Positions 11,091 to 24,040 of a stretch of DNA of 64,000 bases are shown here, piece after piece (the first letter of the stretch is position 1; every line of letters begins with the position of its first letter). The stretch comes from Capsicum annuum (Eukaryota > Streptophyta > Magnoliopsida > Solanales > Solanaceae). The stretch covers positions 41,257,285 to 41,321,284 of the forward strand of contig NC_061119.1 of NCBI RefSeq assembly GCF_002878395.1, read 5' to 3'. The position numbers and the translations under genes are program-made. The notes under the pieces were generated by a model that saw nothing but the letters and a program-made list of their open reading frames with translations, was not told the DNA's origin and did no database searches.

Positions 11091-11880
11091 CTAATATCGA
11101 ATAAAATAATGGGGCTAGGCCAGCACTTCACTGCATCTATTTTTTGAGAGTGTATAGGAATACCTTCATCTGAAATCACATATCCCAAAAAGGTAACCAA
11201 TTCCAACCAAAAATTCATACTTATGAAATTTCACAAACAATTAGCGATCTTTAAGAATCCACAACACTGTCCTCGAATGGTTTGCATGCTCCTCCGCACT
11301 CTGAGAATAAACAAGTATGTCATCTATCAAGACAATGACTAATATATCCAAGTACCACTTGAAAACCTTGTTCATCAAGTCCTTAAAATCTATAAGAGAA
11401 TTTGTTAACCCAAAAGACATAACCACAAACTCAAAGTGACCATATCGAGTTCTAAAAGCAGTTTTTGAAATGCCATATTTCCTGACCTTCAACTGATGAT
11501 ATCTCAACCAGAGATCAATCTTTAAAAACCAGTGGGCACCCTAAATATGGTCAAATAAGTCATTAATTCTGGTTATGGGGTACTTATTCTTGATGGTGAC
11601 CTTGTTTAATTATTTATAGTATATGCAAGTTCTGAGAGTACTATTTTTTCACAAAGAAATAGGACTAGAGCACCCCCACAGACAAACAATGGGGTCTGAT
11701 GAAACCCTTGTCCAAGGGGTCCCTAATTTGTTCCTTCAACTCTTTAAGTTCTGTCGAATCCATTTGATAGGGAGGAATGGATATTTGTTGGGTATTTAGG
11801 GGTAGATCAATCCTGAACTTAATTATCCTATTTGGAGGTACCCCAAGCAAATCATCTGGAAAACTTTAGGAAACTCATTG
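11090..11880 (-). pseudogene. E3 reverse transcriptase
   Basis: The N-terminal block LGVPPNRIIKFRIDLPLN, then IPPYQMDSTELKELKEQIRD, is followed after frame breaks by [40 protein letters not shown] and the catalytic [15 protein letters not shown]. Both Asp of the active site are kept. The thumb continues in another frame with VTFLGYVISDEGIPIHSQKI and FLGLSNYNTIFVEGFS. Confidence 0.85.
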
Positions 11881-12049
11881 ACAACATAGACTAACTGGAT
11901 GGTTGGGGTCTCATACGTAGTATCTTTAACCCAAACCAGGTGATAGATACACCCTTTTGAGATTAACTTCCTAGATTTAAGATAGGAGATGAAATAACCT
12001 TAGGATTTACTAAACTACCCTCCTACTTAAGGACGGACTCATTAGAAAA

Positions 12050-12335
12050 CTAACACTTTACCACTTGGGTGAGACAATCAACTGAGGCATAACATGAGTG
12101 GAGCCAATCCATATCAAGAATGACATCAAAATCTATCATCTCTTGTTCTATTAAATATGCTAAAGTAACCGTATGAAGGACTATAATAGGACACTTTTTG
12201 TCGACTCATCTAGAAACAACAAACTCACCAATGGAAGTGGAAACTGAAATACTCCTAATACTAACACCAAAGTTCATAGAAATAAGTAAGGTTACAAACA
12301 AAGGTTTGACCCTGGATCTAACAATACCTAAGTGT
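12050..12335 (-). pseudogene. E3 aspartic protease
   Basis: The active-site block LLDPGSNL lies at about 12330-12304. It is the only copy in the window with an unaltered DPGS motif. EMIDFDVILDMDWLHSCYAS follows near 12150-12080. Stops and frame changes between the two blocks still break the frame, so no active enzyme is expected. Confidence 0.75.
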
Positions 12336-12479
12336 AAAGGTGGAAGACATGAAGCATACCATCGACTATATCTGGGTATCTCCCTTTCTCCTAATGAGAA
12401 GGTATAGCATAAAATTTATTCTAACACTGACATGTACCAATACTGTATGATGCATCTTATTATGGAGATAGGCTACTAA

Positions 12480-13576
12480 AGTGGTAGATTGATCCTGAAG
12501 GAGAGCATCTCAACTTTCTTGCTTAGTGAAAGGGAATTCTTTAATCCTATGACACGTCTTACCATAACTATAACAACCATCTCTACCCATGAATCACTCA
12601 CTCGGATGACTTCTACCATACTTTTTGTAGGAATAAAAAACACATCTCCTAAAAATGCTACCTTGAGATGTAGGAGTCAGTGCCCTATCCCATTCTCTTG
12701 CATAGTTCTAGGTGGAAGGGCGCTGGCTAAAAATGGTGTAGGTGCTGATGAATGGCTCTTGAACTAAGAATGGGTTCCCCCTCCTACCTTATGTTGACTA
12801 TAATCAAATTGTCTAAACCTAACCCTCTTAGTCTTTCTTTCTCTTTCCTTTAGTTTCTCAACTTCAATCTACTGAGCATAGGTTATCAATTAAGCAATAT
12901 CTATATCCCCAATAAACATGGAAGTCCTACAATTCCTAACCACTAAGTCAACCACCCCAGTGATAATTTTACTCATACAAGCCTTGGAATTCAGTAAAAA
13001 CTCTGGTTCATACTTAGAAAGCCGAGTGAACTTGAGGCAATATTGCTTCACTGATATAGAGTCCTTCCTAAGGTTCATAAACTCCTCCACCTTATCCTCT
13101 CTTATCTCAGGAGAAAAGAACCTATCTAAAAATGTCATCTAAAACATAATCCAAGTCATTGGAGTTGCATTCTCACCCCTACCTTTCTTCCAATAGTAAC
13201 ACAGTCACCAGAAACATCCTTCAGCTAGTAAGATGATAATTCCACACTCTTCTCTTCTATTACATGCATAATCTGAGTGATTTTCTTCTCCAAATTAATG
13301 AAAAACTTTGGATCCTTATTCACCTTCGACCCAAAGAACTTAGATGGATTATTCTCCTGAAATCTTAAACTCTTCTTGTAATTAAGTTACCATTCTGATA
13401 AATTTGGATAGTTGTTGGATAGTTATAGCATTCACAACCTGAGCTAACACTTGAAAGGTATCCCAAAACACATCATAGAATACATTCTTATCCAAAGAGT
13501 ATACAGGTGGTGGTGGGACTGGTTAGTCCTTATTTACGCAAATGTAAGCTTTGTGGGCAGGAATTCTCTGCCACAT
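12480..13576 (-). pseudogene. E3 gag
   Basis: An ATG at 13576 opens MWQRIPAHKAYICVNKD, then after a stop VPPPPVYSLDKN and FQVLAQVVNAITIQ, resembling the proline-rich gag N-terminus of this lineage. The capsid core is intact over 82 residues (13138-12890): FLDRFFSPEIREDKVEEFMN, ISVKQYCLKFTRLSKYEPE, then GVVDLVVRNC. A zinc knuckle near 12580-12540 reads GCYSYGKTCHRIKEFP, with the second and last Cys lost. Confidence 0.8.
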
Positions 13577-13753
13577 AAAAGTTTGATTTAGAGCATATAG
13601 ATATAACTTTAAAGCATGATAGAGATCATGAAACAAGGGATAGCTCTTAATACATTTTGTGGCCTCTAGCTCATAAGTGTGGCATGTTTTACACCCATGA
13701 TCAATACTCTACATATTGCATCTTGTCAAACTGGATAAGACTCTTTAAAACTT

Positions 13754-13767
13754 GGCTCTAATACCAA
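13754..13767 (-). other. E3 primer-binding site
   Basis: The minus strand reads TTGGTATTAGAGCC, three bases after the LTR end. It differs by one C-to-T change from the Met-tRNA complement TTGGTATCAGAGCC. Confidence 0.85.
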
Positions 13768-13770
13768 GTT

Positions 13771-15800
13771 TATAATACCTCGAGACTACACTCTAGACCT
13801 CACATGGTGCTTAGGACTATGAGTATCCCCAAAACTGACCCATGATATCTACTCAGTGTGAAACCATGATAAAATAACTTAGAATATGAGCAAAAATTAA
13901 AGTTATTATTACCTGAGTTCAAATAAATAAACAATCTCATTAAAAAATAAAAAATTAATACCATCTGAAACTCAAGATATTCTAAAAAAATAAATTAACT
14001 CAATTGAATCGTCTTAATATGCCTCTAAGTCTACTGAAGAGCCACTGGAATAGACCCCAACTGACCCAAAGAACTGAAAAAATAAGTTTGAACTGATAGT
14101 AACTAAACACCTAAAAATAATCATAATCTTGTCGCTCAGAACATGAAGACTCACCAACTGATAGGATTAAGAGAAGGTGATTGTGGCTAATAGTACTATT
14201 AAGGATAAACACTAGAGCCTACATTATGAAATAAGGTAGCCACACAGATATATATGTGGTTAGTACTTCTAGAATTTACTGAGTATGTATGGGTAAATAC
14301 AATAAGTAAAAATATATACTAATCATAATCTTAGAACATGCATGCAAAATGTAAGTAGGCTCACCATTATCATGACTAAAACTAAAAGCTGAAGTATCAT
14401 AAAGCATAAATAAAAAAACATAATCTGATAATCAAAACTAGCATAAGCCTAAGTCATAAAACAACATGTTAGTAATGCTCGTAAGCTATTCCACTTAATT
14501 TTAGAATCTTATTTACTGTGGGAGAATTTTATAACCGACATAAACTATGTAAGCTAGCATGGAGTCTAATTTCTTACCATATTTAGGAGAGTTGTTCTAT
14601 CCTTGCCAGCAGTATAAAACCTTAACTTAGAGTGATCAAAAAACTTATCCCCTTTGGCCAAAGGAGAAACTCTCTAGCAAGGCCCCTACGGTAGCACGTA
14701 GTTTCTGGAAAATAGAATGTGTTGAACTCATATTTCCCTTGGTGCTAAATACTACTCCCAAAATATATATACTTATGCTCATAGTTATGAAATTTACCTT
14801 AAAGTAGCACGTGGGTTTATAAAACTAAAAACTAACTATATTTCTCTTGCTAAAATCGTACTCATAAAGTAACTTGTGAATTTCATGTCTTATTGAGATC
14901 GTAAGATCAAAACTGAAACTTTAATCATACTGTAATACTATGTAACTTGAATTAGTAAGCTTGGACTTCTTGTAAACTGAGTACATTAAGCTTAAATCAC
15001 AATCATTTACCATGTCATAGAAACTTCATGTTAAAATACCAAAACTCAATGCATAATATCACTTCCATGGATAAAAACAAAAGTAACATGAAATCTTGAG
15101 CTAAATAAAGTTCAACTCATGAGGAAACATCATAATTTTAAAGTATAAGAAAAGTGGGTATGAACCCTAGTAAATTAATTCTTTAAATTCAAGTGAAAAT
15201 GAAACTTTTTTTCATAATGATGGAAGAATATCCTTGTTCAAACTCCACAAACCTGAACTTGATGAATTCTCTTTAATGAAAGCTTGTATTTAAGATTTGG
15301 AAACTTGAATTTTGGAGAAAAATCCTTATTTGGTGTTCTTGAGAATTTAAGAGGTGATGAATCGTGTATTAGGACTTATGATGGTTGGGAAATGCATTTA
15401 GTATTTGTTGTAGGACTGATTACGAGGTAAAGGACCAAAAAGCCATCAAAAACTAAAGAGGAAACTGAAATTTTTCATCGATGTGCCCTTGGGCTTGGCA
15501 CACCATTATAGCGCCATGCCAAGGGTGTGACATGCCCTTAACACACCAACCAGCCGGCGTGGTACGCCTTTATCTCTCCAGGCCATTGGATTTTGCGTTA
15601 GGGTGTGCCATGTCTCTATGGTACGCAATAATCAAGGACCCTTACTATTTTGGGGTCCTAAAATGCCTCAAATTGTTTTCTAAAAATTTTGAAACTCTTC
15701 CTAACGGTCCTATTAACATTTTTTATCATTATTCAACTTAGAAATTGCAAAGCATATGATATTTATCATAATAAAATTATTAAAATTTTAGGTTCTAACA
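13771..15800 (-). repeat. E3 5' LTR
   Basis: The 2030-bp LTR starts, on the minus strand, TGTTAGAACC at 15800 and ends GGTATTATA at 13771 (CA changed to TA). Near 15480-15600 it carries GTGGCATGCC-like GC-rich near-palindromes, including TTGGCACACC, GCGCCATGCC and GTGTGCCATG. At 15254-15251 the minus strand has TTCAG followed by GTTTGTGG, aligned with the donor-like site of other LTRs. Related to the E4 and E9 LTRs in its 3' third. Confidence 0.8.
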
Positions 15801-16645
15801 AGCAATCGCTTGTACCTATATGAAGGTTACACGTTGCATCAAATGAAATGTAGTATTTAAAAGGAAAAGTATATTTGAGAAGTGTTGTTAATCTTGAAAG
15901 GTAACAGTTGTATCTCTTAAGGCATAGCAATCCTATTCTTGCTTCTAGTTATATGTCTATATTCCATGTTATATAGTTTTAGGCATATCATGTCTCATGT
16001 TTGAGTTTATACCATCTATATTATATGAACCTATATTAATATATTAGACTAATTAGACCATGTTGTGATTCCTTCTTTAAATTCCATACTCAGATCATGA
16101 CCAAAAATTATTTTCCTCGATTGTTATTAGAAATTATGATAAGGAGTTTCTAAGGAAACTTAAGTTCTTTTCTTTGTTGCTTCTAGAAATTTCATTGCTT
16201 TAACTATCATTTCACAATTCTATACGTACGATCGTGTCCTGAATGCTTCAATTGAGTTCTAAACTCTATGCATGAATCATCTCCTTATAATCCATCAAGC
16301 CAGCTTAGAAATCAACTTCATATTAGGGATTTTATCTTTTTAGCTCAGTTATATCCTTTATTCGCAGACATGATGGCCAAGTACCCTTATTTGTTCATTC
16401 CTAACAATGATTTAAAAGGAGTAACAGATTTCCCTCATATCATTGCGCTCTTCTAATTTCATATCTACATTATTCCATATGATTCCTATGTATGTGTTTA
16501 TGTTCCATATGCATCACCTAGGTTAGTACTCTGTCAAAAGGTGATTTCAGTTATGAAACACAATCAAATTTAGAAATTTTAGCTTCATGTTAGTAACAAC
16601 ATTTTTTTCATCCTAATATCAGTCTTTATTTGAGGATGAATGATC
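15801..16645 (+). other. E4 internal 3' untranslated region
   Basis: About 850 bp of AT-rich sequence with no convincing coding block. By position it is the 3' untranslated stretch between the E4 integrase (not present here) and its polypurine tract. The sequence TTGAGGATGAATGATCCTAA just before the tract matches the equivalent place in E9 (GAGGATGAATGTTCTTAA), supporting the assignment. Confidence 0.55.
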
Positions 16646-16659
16646 CTAAGGGGAGATAT
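16646..16659 (+). promoter_or_regulatory. E4 polypurine tract
   Basis: CTAAGGGGAGATAT abuts the LTR start TATAACACTTC. It aligns with CTTAAGGAGGAGATAT in front of the E9 3' LTR. Confidence 0.7.
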
Positions 16660-16692
16660 TATAACACTTCTAAAGTTCATGCATGTTCTTAG
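16660..16692 (+). repeat. E4 3' LTR, first 33 bp
   Basis: TATAACACTTCTAAAG (TG changed to TA) runs to the E5 insertion point. The last five bases CTTAG (16688-16692) are repeated at 26915-26919 on the other side of E5. Confidence 0.65.
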
Positions 16693-19527
16693 TGTCACGA
16701 CCCTAAAACAAGGGTCATGATGACATTTGTCACGACGTGCCTTGACAAGTAAGCCTATCACCCAAACTAATTTAAAAAAGAAAAACAAAAGACAGAAATA
16801 CCCAAGGTAAGACTTCTAGAATGAAGCCAAACCATACAAGTAATCATAACAATGCGGAGAGAACTTATCCAAAATACAATACATGCCCAAAACAAGGTGT
16901 AAAATAGTGTAAGAACTACTAATACAATCTAAGAGTCAAATACATCAGAAAAAACAATAAAGAATAATATTTGTGTCTGAATACTAATAAAGACCTAACT
17001 ACTATAGAAAGATAGAGGTGAACTTTAGACGTATGAATGTCCACCTGTACCCTAAAAGCTCCAACAATCTCCCAAGTCAAGCGAGCTAAGGTGCACTCGA
17101 GCTAGGACCTACACCAAAAGGAAACAATAGGCATGAATACGGTCTACTTATACTCAGTAGGTATCATAGGCCGACCAAGCAAAGTAGTAAATAAAGCATA
17201 CAAAATATACACTAAGGGCACATCACCTGCAATCAGAAAATGTCCCACAATGGTATCCCACACCACTTGCACTAACAGATCAAATATATCACATATAATG
17301 TAATATCATAATAAGATAGAACACAAGTATGCATTATATCACATATAAGTCGAACACGAGGTAACATGCATATACAAGATCATCAAATACAAGTAAAAGA
17401 AGATAAGACAATTACATAAATGATAAGTCAATATGCCAATACAACACAAATAAACACAATTAAGTAAGTGCAATGTATATATATGATGATGATGATGAGA
17501 ATGCACGAGGTCATTGGACAACCTCTGGGATCATTGCATAATCCCCGTATACACCTACGAAGGCAAGCCTCCCAACACAGGACCCATGGGGGATTTGTCA
17601 ACCCGTATACAATCCACATATATCATATCTACTTTTCGGCACATCCCTTGGAAAGGTGTTATCAGGTGTTGCCAGTGTTTCTCATATGTTGCCACGGTGG
17701 TACTAATGTTTCATGAATACGTATGACATGAAGAAGAAATGATCACAATCAATCACAATGAGTATTTCCATAACCAACCACATGGTATATTTTCATAATC
17801 AACCACATGATATATTTCCACAACCAACCAACCACAATGATATATTTTCACAACCACATGAGCCAATATCGACTCATTATTTTCATTTCATCCATGAATT
17901 TTCACATGTCTCATATTCCAATAAAGTATAAATATAATCACAATTCACCAGTGCTACCAAACTAAGCATTTTAACAACACAATATGACGATTCACATGTA
18001 TTCAAGGCTATCAATATCACATAGGACCCCACACGGTCACACATATCACATAATATCTCAATTCTGATAATTACATCACATATAGGCCCACACGGGCACA
18101 ACACCTGGATAGATATTTTTTATGATTAGTTCTCACCTTTAACATGCATTTTGTCCATTATTTACTAGCCAGTCCAATTTGAAAGAGTTAAGCCATAACC
18201 TACCTCAAAAGTCAAAATCGGTCTGCTACACTTTGAACCCATAACCTTACTCTTCACAAATGATCTCAAACTCCACTAAAAACATCAAATATGGAATCTA
18301 CGCATCAAAATAAAACCAACGATACCTATATTGACTACTTTTGATTTGGGGTCAAAATGGACTCTCAAAATGGGTATTCAAAAAAAGAAGGGAAAAATCG
18401 TAACTTTACTTAAAAAAACATGTTCCCCATATTTTTATAAATCTACAACTGAAAACCTAAGTCAATTCAAGTCAAAAATGAGGTTCAAATCAAAGAAAAA
18501 CCATCTTTAAGCTTTACCGAGTAAAATCCTTAAAATTTGGGTTAAAATCAAGAATCGAAGTTGTTTTGAAGGTTTAATTGATGAAAACCTAGTAATTATA
18601 ATATAAAAATATTATTCAAGTGAAAAGGAGTGAAATTTAAGTTAAAATCAAGCCCTAAGATTTTTGAGTTTTGAGAAATTAATCAAGAAATTACTAAGAA
18701 AGGGTTAATTCTTACCTTCAAGAAATAGATGTTAATCCAGTTATCCAAGCTCACACAAGCTTCACTTTTAAACTCCCATACTATTTTAGGGTTTAACACT
18801 CAAGTGACAAGATGAAAAATGAGCAAAATAGGCCAAAAACTGTTATTTATTATTGCAGATTTTTCTACAGAGCTTTTGCGAAAGCACAACGGGGTGCCCA
18901 AGATTCGTTCAGCATCCGATATACACAAACAAACAATGAAAACACACTAAATTCAACATTTCAAACGCGTTGGTGAAGTCAGATTTTCGTAAAAATATTA
19001 TTTTCACAAAGTTGACCCCAAAAATCCAAAATAACATTTTTCCAAATTGAGGGTCGATATGAGATTTAAAAGTCGTAAATCACACCAAATATTTTATCAC
19101 CCTAAAATCGACATTTCAAATCTGCTGGTGAAGTTGGATTTTCCATCCAAGTCATTTCGACCAAATGTGGGTCCAACACCCATATTTTCAATTTTCAACC
19201 TTTCCGACCAATAGGTCAATTGAGCTCGGGTACACCAGGACCTGAACCACAGGTCTACTTAGTCTAAAATCGATATTTAGGAGTTATTGACGTAGTCCGT
19301 TCAGCCATCCTATGCACGAATCAAAAGATATCCACATAACTCCCAAATAAGGCTCTCGAAGCCATCAAAAATCACAATATCGCATAAATGGTACCAAAAT
19401 GCATCGAAAAACATGTCAATCACCCCTACACCCCAAAAATACCATAATAAAACTATGGGGAGGGGTAGATAGTCAAATCACACAATCACAAATTTCACAT
19501 ATTTTATCAAATTTTTAGGTCGTTACA
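16693..19527 (-). repeat. E5 3' LTR
   Basis: The plus strand reads TGTCACGACCC to GTCGTTACA. It contains an ATG trinucleotide run near 17484 and, on the minus strand at about 18720-18711, the donor-like TGAAGGTAAG. At the end next to 16693 the complement forms a TCATGACCCT/AGGGTCGTGA stem-loop. Confidence 0.9.
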
Positions 19528-19541
19528 TCATCCACCACTAA
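19528..19541 (-). promoter_or_regulatory. E5 polypurine tract
   Basis: The minus strand reads AGTGGTGGATGA directly before the LTR start TGTAACGACC. It is purine-rich with three T interruptions, so weaker than in E1 or E9. Confidence 0.6.
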
Positions 19542-19649
19542 AAATTTAGTTCATCCTCGGACTAAGACAATGAAATTCCAAATTAGTAAAGAGCTGAGGC
19601 TAAGAACTACGCATATCATACTTGACCTCCCAAATAGCCTCGTCTACAA

Positions 19650-20118
19650 GTCAATGTCGCCACTAAACCTTAACCACAAGGATAACTCTAGAGTGCAACC
19701 GCCTAATATCTCTAGCCAAAATAAAGACTGGCTCCTCAACAAAGGACAATCGCTCATCTAACTAAACCGACTTCGAACAAATGACATAAGACTCATCAGG
19801 AATATAGTGGTGAAGCATAGAAATATGAAAAACTGGATGAACATCTGATAGATCAAGGGGAAAAGCCAACTCATAAGGCACATCACCAATAGTCAGAAGA
19901 ATTTCAAATGGACTAATATACCTGGGGCTAAGCTTGTCCCTCTTTCCCAAACTCATTACACCCTTCAAGGGTAAAACTCGAAGGAAGGCACGATCACCAA
20001 CACCAAATCTCAAGTCACAAAGTCTACGATCAGCATAGCACATTTGCCTACTCGGAGTCGCTCTAAGTCTATCTTGAATGACTCTGACTCTATCCAAAGA
20101 CTCACAAATCAAGTCCAT
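19650..20118 (-). pseudogene. E5 integrase C-terminus with chromodomain
   Basis: A 118-residue open stretch shows LESLDRVRV-like spacing, GVGDRAFLRVLPLKGVMSLG, then RDKLSPRYISPFEILLTIGD (the GPY/F module) and VHPVFHISMLHHYIPDESYV. After a stop the chromodomain follows: LDERLSFVEEPVFILARDIR, then LHSRVILVVKV, a stop, and DEAIWEVK. This is one of the better preserved C-termini here, but stops truncate the chromodomain. Confidence 0.85.
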
Positions 20119-20199
20119 ACCTCAAGGTCTCACCTCTGAAACATTAAACTAACCAACTGGGGAGCGAGAACACCTACCACACAATGACTCAAAAGGACC

Positions 20200-21180
20200 C
20201 ATATCAATACTGGAGTGGTAGCTATTATTATATGCAGACTATGCTAAAGCCAAATATTGCTCCCACAGGCCACCAAAATCCATCACACATGCGAAGAGAA
20301 AATCCTCCAAAAATTGGATAGTCCGCTCTAACTGGCCATCATTTTGGGGGTAAAACATTATGCCAAGATCAACCCAAGTACCCAACTTATCCTGAAAATT
20401 ATTTCAAATGTGAGATGTGAACATAGGACCTCGATTTAAAATAATAGACACCAGCACACCATTAAAATGAATAATCTCACAAATGTAGATATGGGTCAAC
20501 CTCTCGGCACTAAATGACACCTGAACCAGAATAAAATGAGCTGACTTGGTCAATTGATCCATGATGATCTAAACACTATCAGAACCATGAGATGTACGAG
20601 GCAAACCAATCATAAATTCCATGGTGATCCATTCCCACTTCCACTCAGGAATGGGTAAACCTCTGAAGCAATCCACCAGGTCTCATATGCTCAGCCTTCA
20701 CCTACTGACAACATGGGCAAAGAGCCACAAAATCTACTATATCTTGACTCATACCACCCCACTAGTAGTGTTTCCTAAAATCACAATACATCTTAGTCAC
20801 ACCTAGATGGATAGAATATCTGGAATAATGGGCCTCCTCCAAGATCAACCTAATTAATTGACCCACTCTCAGCACACAAACTTAACCCCCAATCCTCATA
20901 ACTTCATCTGAATCAAGTGAGTCTTCCTTATCCTCCCCACTCAACACCTTATCTCGAATCAACCTCAATCTAACATTGTCAAGTTGAGGAGCTTGAATCT
21001 ACTCCATCAAAGAAGATCTAGCCTCCACAAATGACAAAACACGCCCAGGTATCAAAATATCAAGTCTAACTATCTGGTTAGCTAGATACTAAACCTCTAA
21101 GGCCAAATGCCTCTCCTGGGTCAAAAGATGCGCCAAGCTAACCATGCTAGTCGACTTCCAGCTCAAGGAATCCACAACCA
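20200..21180 (-). pseudogene. E5 integrase zinc-binding and core
   Basis: The CX2C half of the finger is intact in this copy (ALCPCCQ, then a stop, VKAE near 20700), unlike the other four chromoviruses. In the core the first acid lies in WITMEFMIGLP, with Asp replaced by Glu. The second is in VSIILNRGPMF, with the Asp position occupied by Asn. Multiple stops separate the blocks. Catalysis is not expected. Confidence 0.72.
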
Positions 21181-21199
21181 CATTAGCCTTGCTTAGATG

Positions 21200-21880
21200 G
21201 TAGAGAATAGTCAAGTCATAATTCTTAAGAAACTCAAGCGAACGTCGCTGCCTCATATTAAGATCTCATTGGATAAAGAAGTACTGAAGGCTATGATGAT
21301 CTAAGAAGATCTCATAATTGACTCTATACAAGTAGTGCCTCCAAAACTTAAGGCAAACACGACTGTGCACAACTCTATATCATGGGTAGGATAATTCCTC
21401 TCATGAGGCTTCAACTGACGAGATGCACAAGCAATCACCTAGCTCTCTTACAGCAATACAGTATCTAACCCAACACCTGAAGCATCACAAAAGATGGTAA
21501 AATCTATGCCCTTCCTAGGAAAAGTCAAGATAGGAGTTGAAGTCAACAAATCCTTGAGCTTTTGGAAGCTTGCCACACAAGCATCAGACCATTGGAAGGA
21601 AATCTTCTTCTGAGTCAAATTAGTCAATGGAGTTGCAACAGAAGAGATACCCTCAACAAAACATGAATAATAGCCTGCTAAGCCAACAAAACTCCAAATC
21701 TCGATAGGCAAAGTTGGTCTAGCCCAATCACAAATTGCGACAATATTGGAAAGATCAACCATAACACCCTCCTTAGTCACCACATGACCCAAGAAAGAAA
21801 TAGACTCCAACAAAAACTAAAACTTAGAAAACTTGGCATACAACTTCTCATCCCTCAATCTCTAAAGAATAATCTGCAAA
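21200..21880 (-). pseudogene. E5 RNase H and RT connection
   Basis: A 121-residue open stretch (21813-21448) holds SISFLGHVVTKEGVMVDL, SFVGLAGYYSCFVEGIS, LTNLTQKKISFQWSDAC and FTIFCDASGVGLDTVLL. The metal-binding Asp of CDASGVG is retained. Downstream in other frames the [12 protein letters not shown] and [15 protein letters not shown] blocks are recognisable but interrupted. Confidence 0.82.
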
Positions 21881-21889
21881 TGCTCCTCA

Positions 21890-22560
21890 TTCTTAACCTC
21901 ACTCTTGGAATAAATAAATATATCATCTATAATCACATTAATAAAGGAACCGAGATACAGTTAAAACACTTGATTCATCAACTCTATGAGTGTGGCAGAG
22001 GCGTTGGTCAACCCAAAAGACATGACTAAGAGCTCATAATGACCATATTGAGTCTGACAAGCTGTCTTCAGAATATACAAAGCTCTAATCCACAACTGGT
22101 GATAACCAGACCTCAAATCAATCTTTAAAAATACCACAGCACCCTAAAGCTGATCAAATAAATCATCAATACAAGGAAGAAGATAATTATTCTTAACCGT
22201 CACCTTATTCAACTACCGATAATCAATACACATCCTCATAGACCCATTCTTTTTCTTCACAAATAAGACAGGTCCACCCCAAGGTAAACCACTAGGTCAG
22301 ATAAATCCTTTATCCAACAACTCCTACAACTGATACTTAAGCTCCTTCAACTTTGTTGGGGCCATCCTATAAGGAGGAATAGAAATAGGCTTGGTGATTG
22401 GCTCAACATCAATAGCAAAATTCTTGATTTGGAGGCATACCAAGAAAGTTCGTAGGGAATACATCCATAAACTCACGGACAACATAGACAAAATCCAAAA
22501 AAGGAGGTGAAACAACACTGGTGTCATGAATATGATCCAAGTAAGATAAACATACCCTCT
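21890..22560 (-). pseudogene. E5 reverse transcriptase
   Basis: The start is marked by VREFMDVFPTNFLGMPPNQE, then in another frame [20 protein letters not shown]. Palm blocks follow with many stops. The catalytic box near 21960-21920 reads INVIIDDIFIYS, with both Asp kept. The sequence is more damaged than the RTs of E1, E9 or E13. Confidence 0.8.
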
Positions 22561-22564
22561 CAAC

Positions 22565-22985
22565 TAATTTACAAGCTTGAACATAAGATATAATCCTTTT
22601 AGGACCCAAATAAAGTGGACCTTTCCAAGATATCCTTGGTACACCCGGGGAAGCTAAAGTCAAAGTCTTAGCAAAATAATCTAAGACAATATGATAAGAA
22701 GCCAATTAATTCATACATAAAATAACATCAAAATCAACCATATCTAACATAAGTAAGTCTACCAAAGTTTTCATGCCTGGAAAAAGTCACAACACAAGAT
22801 TAGTGCACCCAATCAACCACTAAAGAATCACCTATCAGGAGGGATACATGAATAGGCATGACAAGAGGCTCACTAACAAAATCAAAACCTAAAGCAAAAT
22901 ACACAGATACATAGGAAAAAGTTAATCTGGGATCTAATAATACAAATGTAGGTCTAAAATAAATGGGGACGATACCTGTAATCAC
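22565..22985 (-). pseudogene. E5 aspartic protease
   Basis: IYFRPTFVLLDPRLTFSYVS corresponds to the active-site block. Asp is retained but DPGS is DPRL, removing the invariant Gly. SEPLVMPIHVSLLIGDSLVV and VVDWVH follow. After a frame change MASYHIVLDYFAKTLTLASP and KRIISYVQACKLVERVCLSY lead into RT. Confidence 0.82.
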
Positions 22986-22999
22986 AACATCAGAAGCCT

Positions 23000-23800
23000 C
23001 TTCCTTAGGTCTGGCTGGTATAGCATAACACTAACTATGAACACCAGCTGCCTGGGTAGCCCCACGATCACCAACTACCTGAATGGTCCTATGGCCACCC
23101 CATGTGCTCCACTACGTCTGCCCCTCACACCTCTGGTAGAACCCCTACCCCTCATAGAAGAAACCAGAGTAGCTTAAATCACCCAGAGGGGCCAGTCTCT
23201 GGCTACATGGCTAAAAATATCATACACATAGCAACCTCTACGACCAGTCTCAACAGGAAAAGGTACAACAGGGCTTGAATGATCACCCTGAATTACTGAA
23301 CTAGAAGGTCCACCACCTGAACTCTATAAAGTCGCCTGAACTGTCCTACCATGGTATCCATAAGAACCTCTAAAATCTCTTCCTTGAGAGTTCTAACTCC
23401 TAAACTCACTAAAATGTCGCGCCTTCTTGGCGCCTCCCTGAGATGTACTATGAATACCCTCTATCATCTTAGAATGATCCATAACATTCTAAAAAAAGCC
23501 CCAAACATAATCGTCTGAGATGTAGCCACCTGAAGAAAGACATCTAAACCCTTCACAAACTTTTAAATATTTTTAGACTCAATAGAAATGATATCATAGG
23601 AATATTTGGACAAGGCATGGATGTATTCTTCATACTCAACAAATGTCATGGATCCCTGCTTTAAATGATCAAACTCATCCCACATATGGTCTCTCAAACT
23701 AAAAGGCACTAACCTCTCTAGGAAAGCCTCAGTAAATTGATCCCAAGTTATCTCAAGAGAATCACAGGGTCTACAACTGAAAAGCGACCTTCACCAATCT
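23000..23800 (-). pseudogene. E5 gag, N-terminus deleted
   Basis: The capsid core is clear: ITWDQFTEAFLERLVPFSLR, then HMWDEFDHLKQGSMTFVEYE, and SKYSYDIISIESKNI. A zinc knuckle near 23240-23190 reads GCYVYDIFSHVARDWPL, in which the second and last Cys are Tyr and Trp. Only about 250 bp lie between the primer site and this core. The N-terminal two thirds of gag that E13 and E9 have are missing, through an internal deletion. Confidence 0.8.
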
Positions 23801-24040
23801 CTTGTTGCATCTCTAAACTAATAAAATATAGTATAAGCCACACCATCTATGCAGAAATAGTAAAACATAACTCAAAACACAAGGTATGGAAGAACTTTGC
23901 ATGATAAAGAATAAAATGAGGGAAGTTTCCTAAAGACGTCCTATAGCTTCTCGAAGATAGATACGAACGTTAATGTATCGATTTGCAAAACTCTATTAGA
24001 TATCTCGTTCTTACACCATTAAGACCAATGAACCTAGCTG

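Larger units (their letters stand above)
9744..15800 (-). mobile_element. E3: Tekay/Del-like chromovirus, truncated by E2 insertion
   Basis: The minus-strand order is LTR 15800-13771, primer site, gag, protease, RT, RNase H, and integrase up to the FYLQINA stretch equivalent to FHPQTDG at about 9745. There E2 interrupts it. The integrase end and 3' LTR are expected beyond the left edge. E3 itself interrupts E4, whose 3' region resumes at 15801 (candidate duplication AGCAA). Confidence 0.85.

Noticed and set aside
17468..17716. Open frame beginning with a run of Met residues, and a similar one at 24786-25073
   Set aside because: Both come from the same ATG microsatellite in the two LTRs of E5, and the rest of the frames is not conserved between copies.
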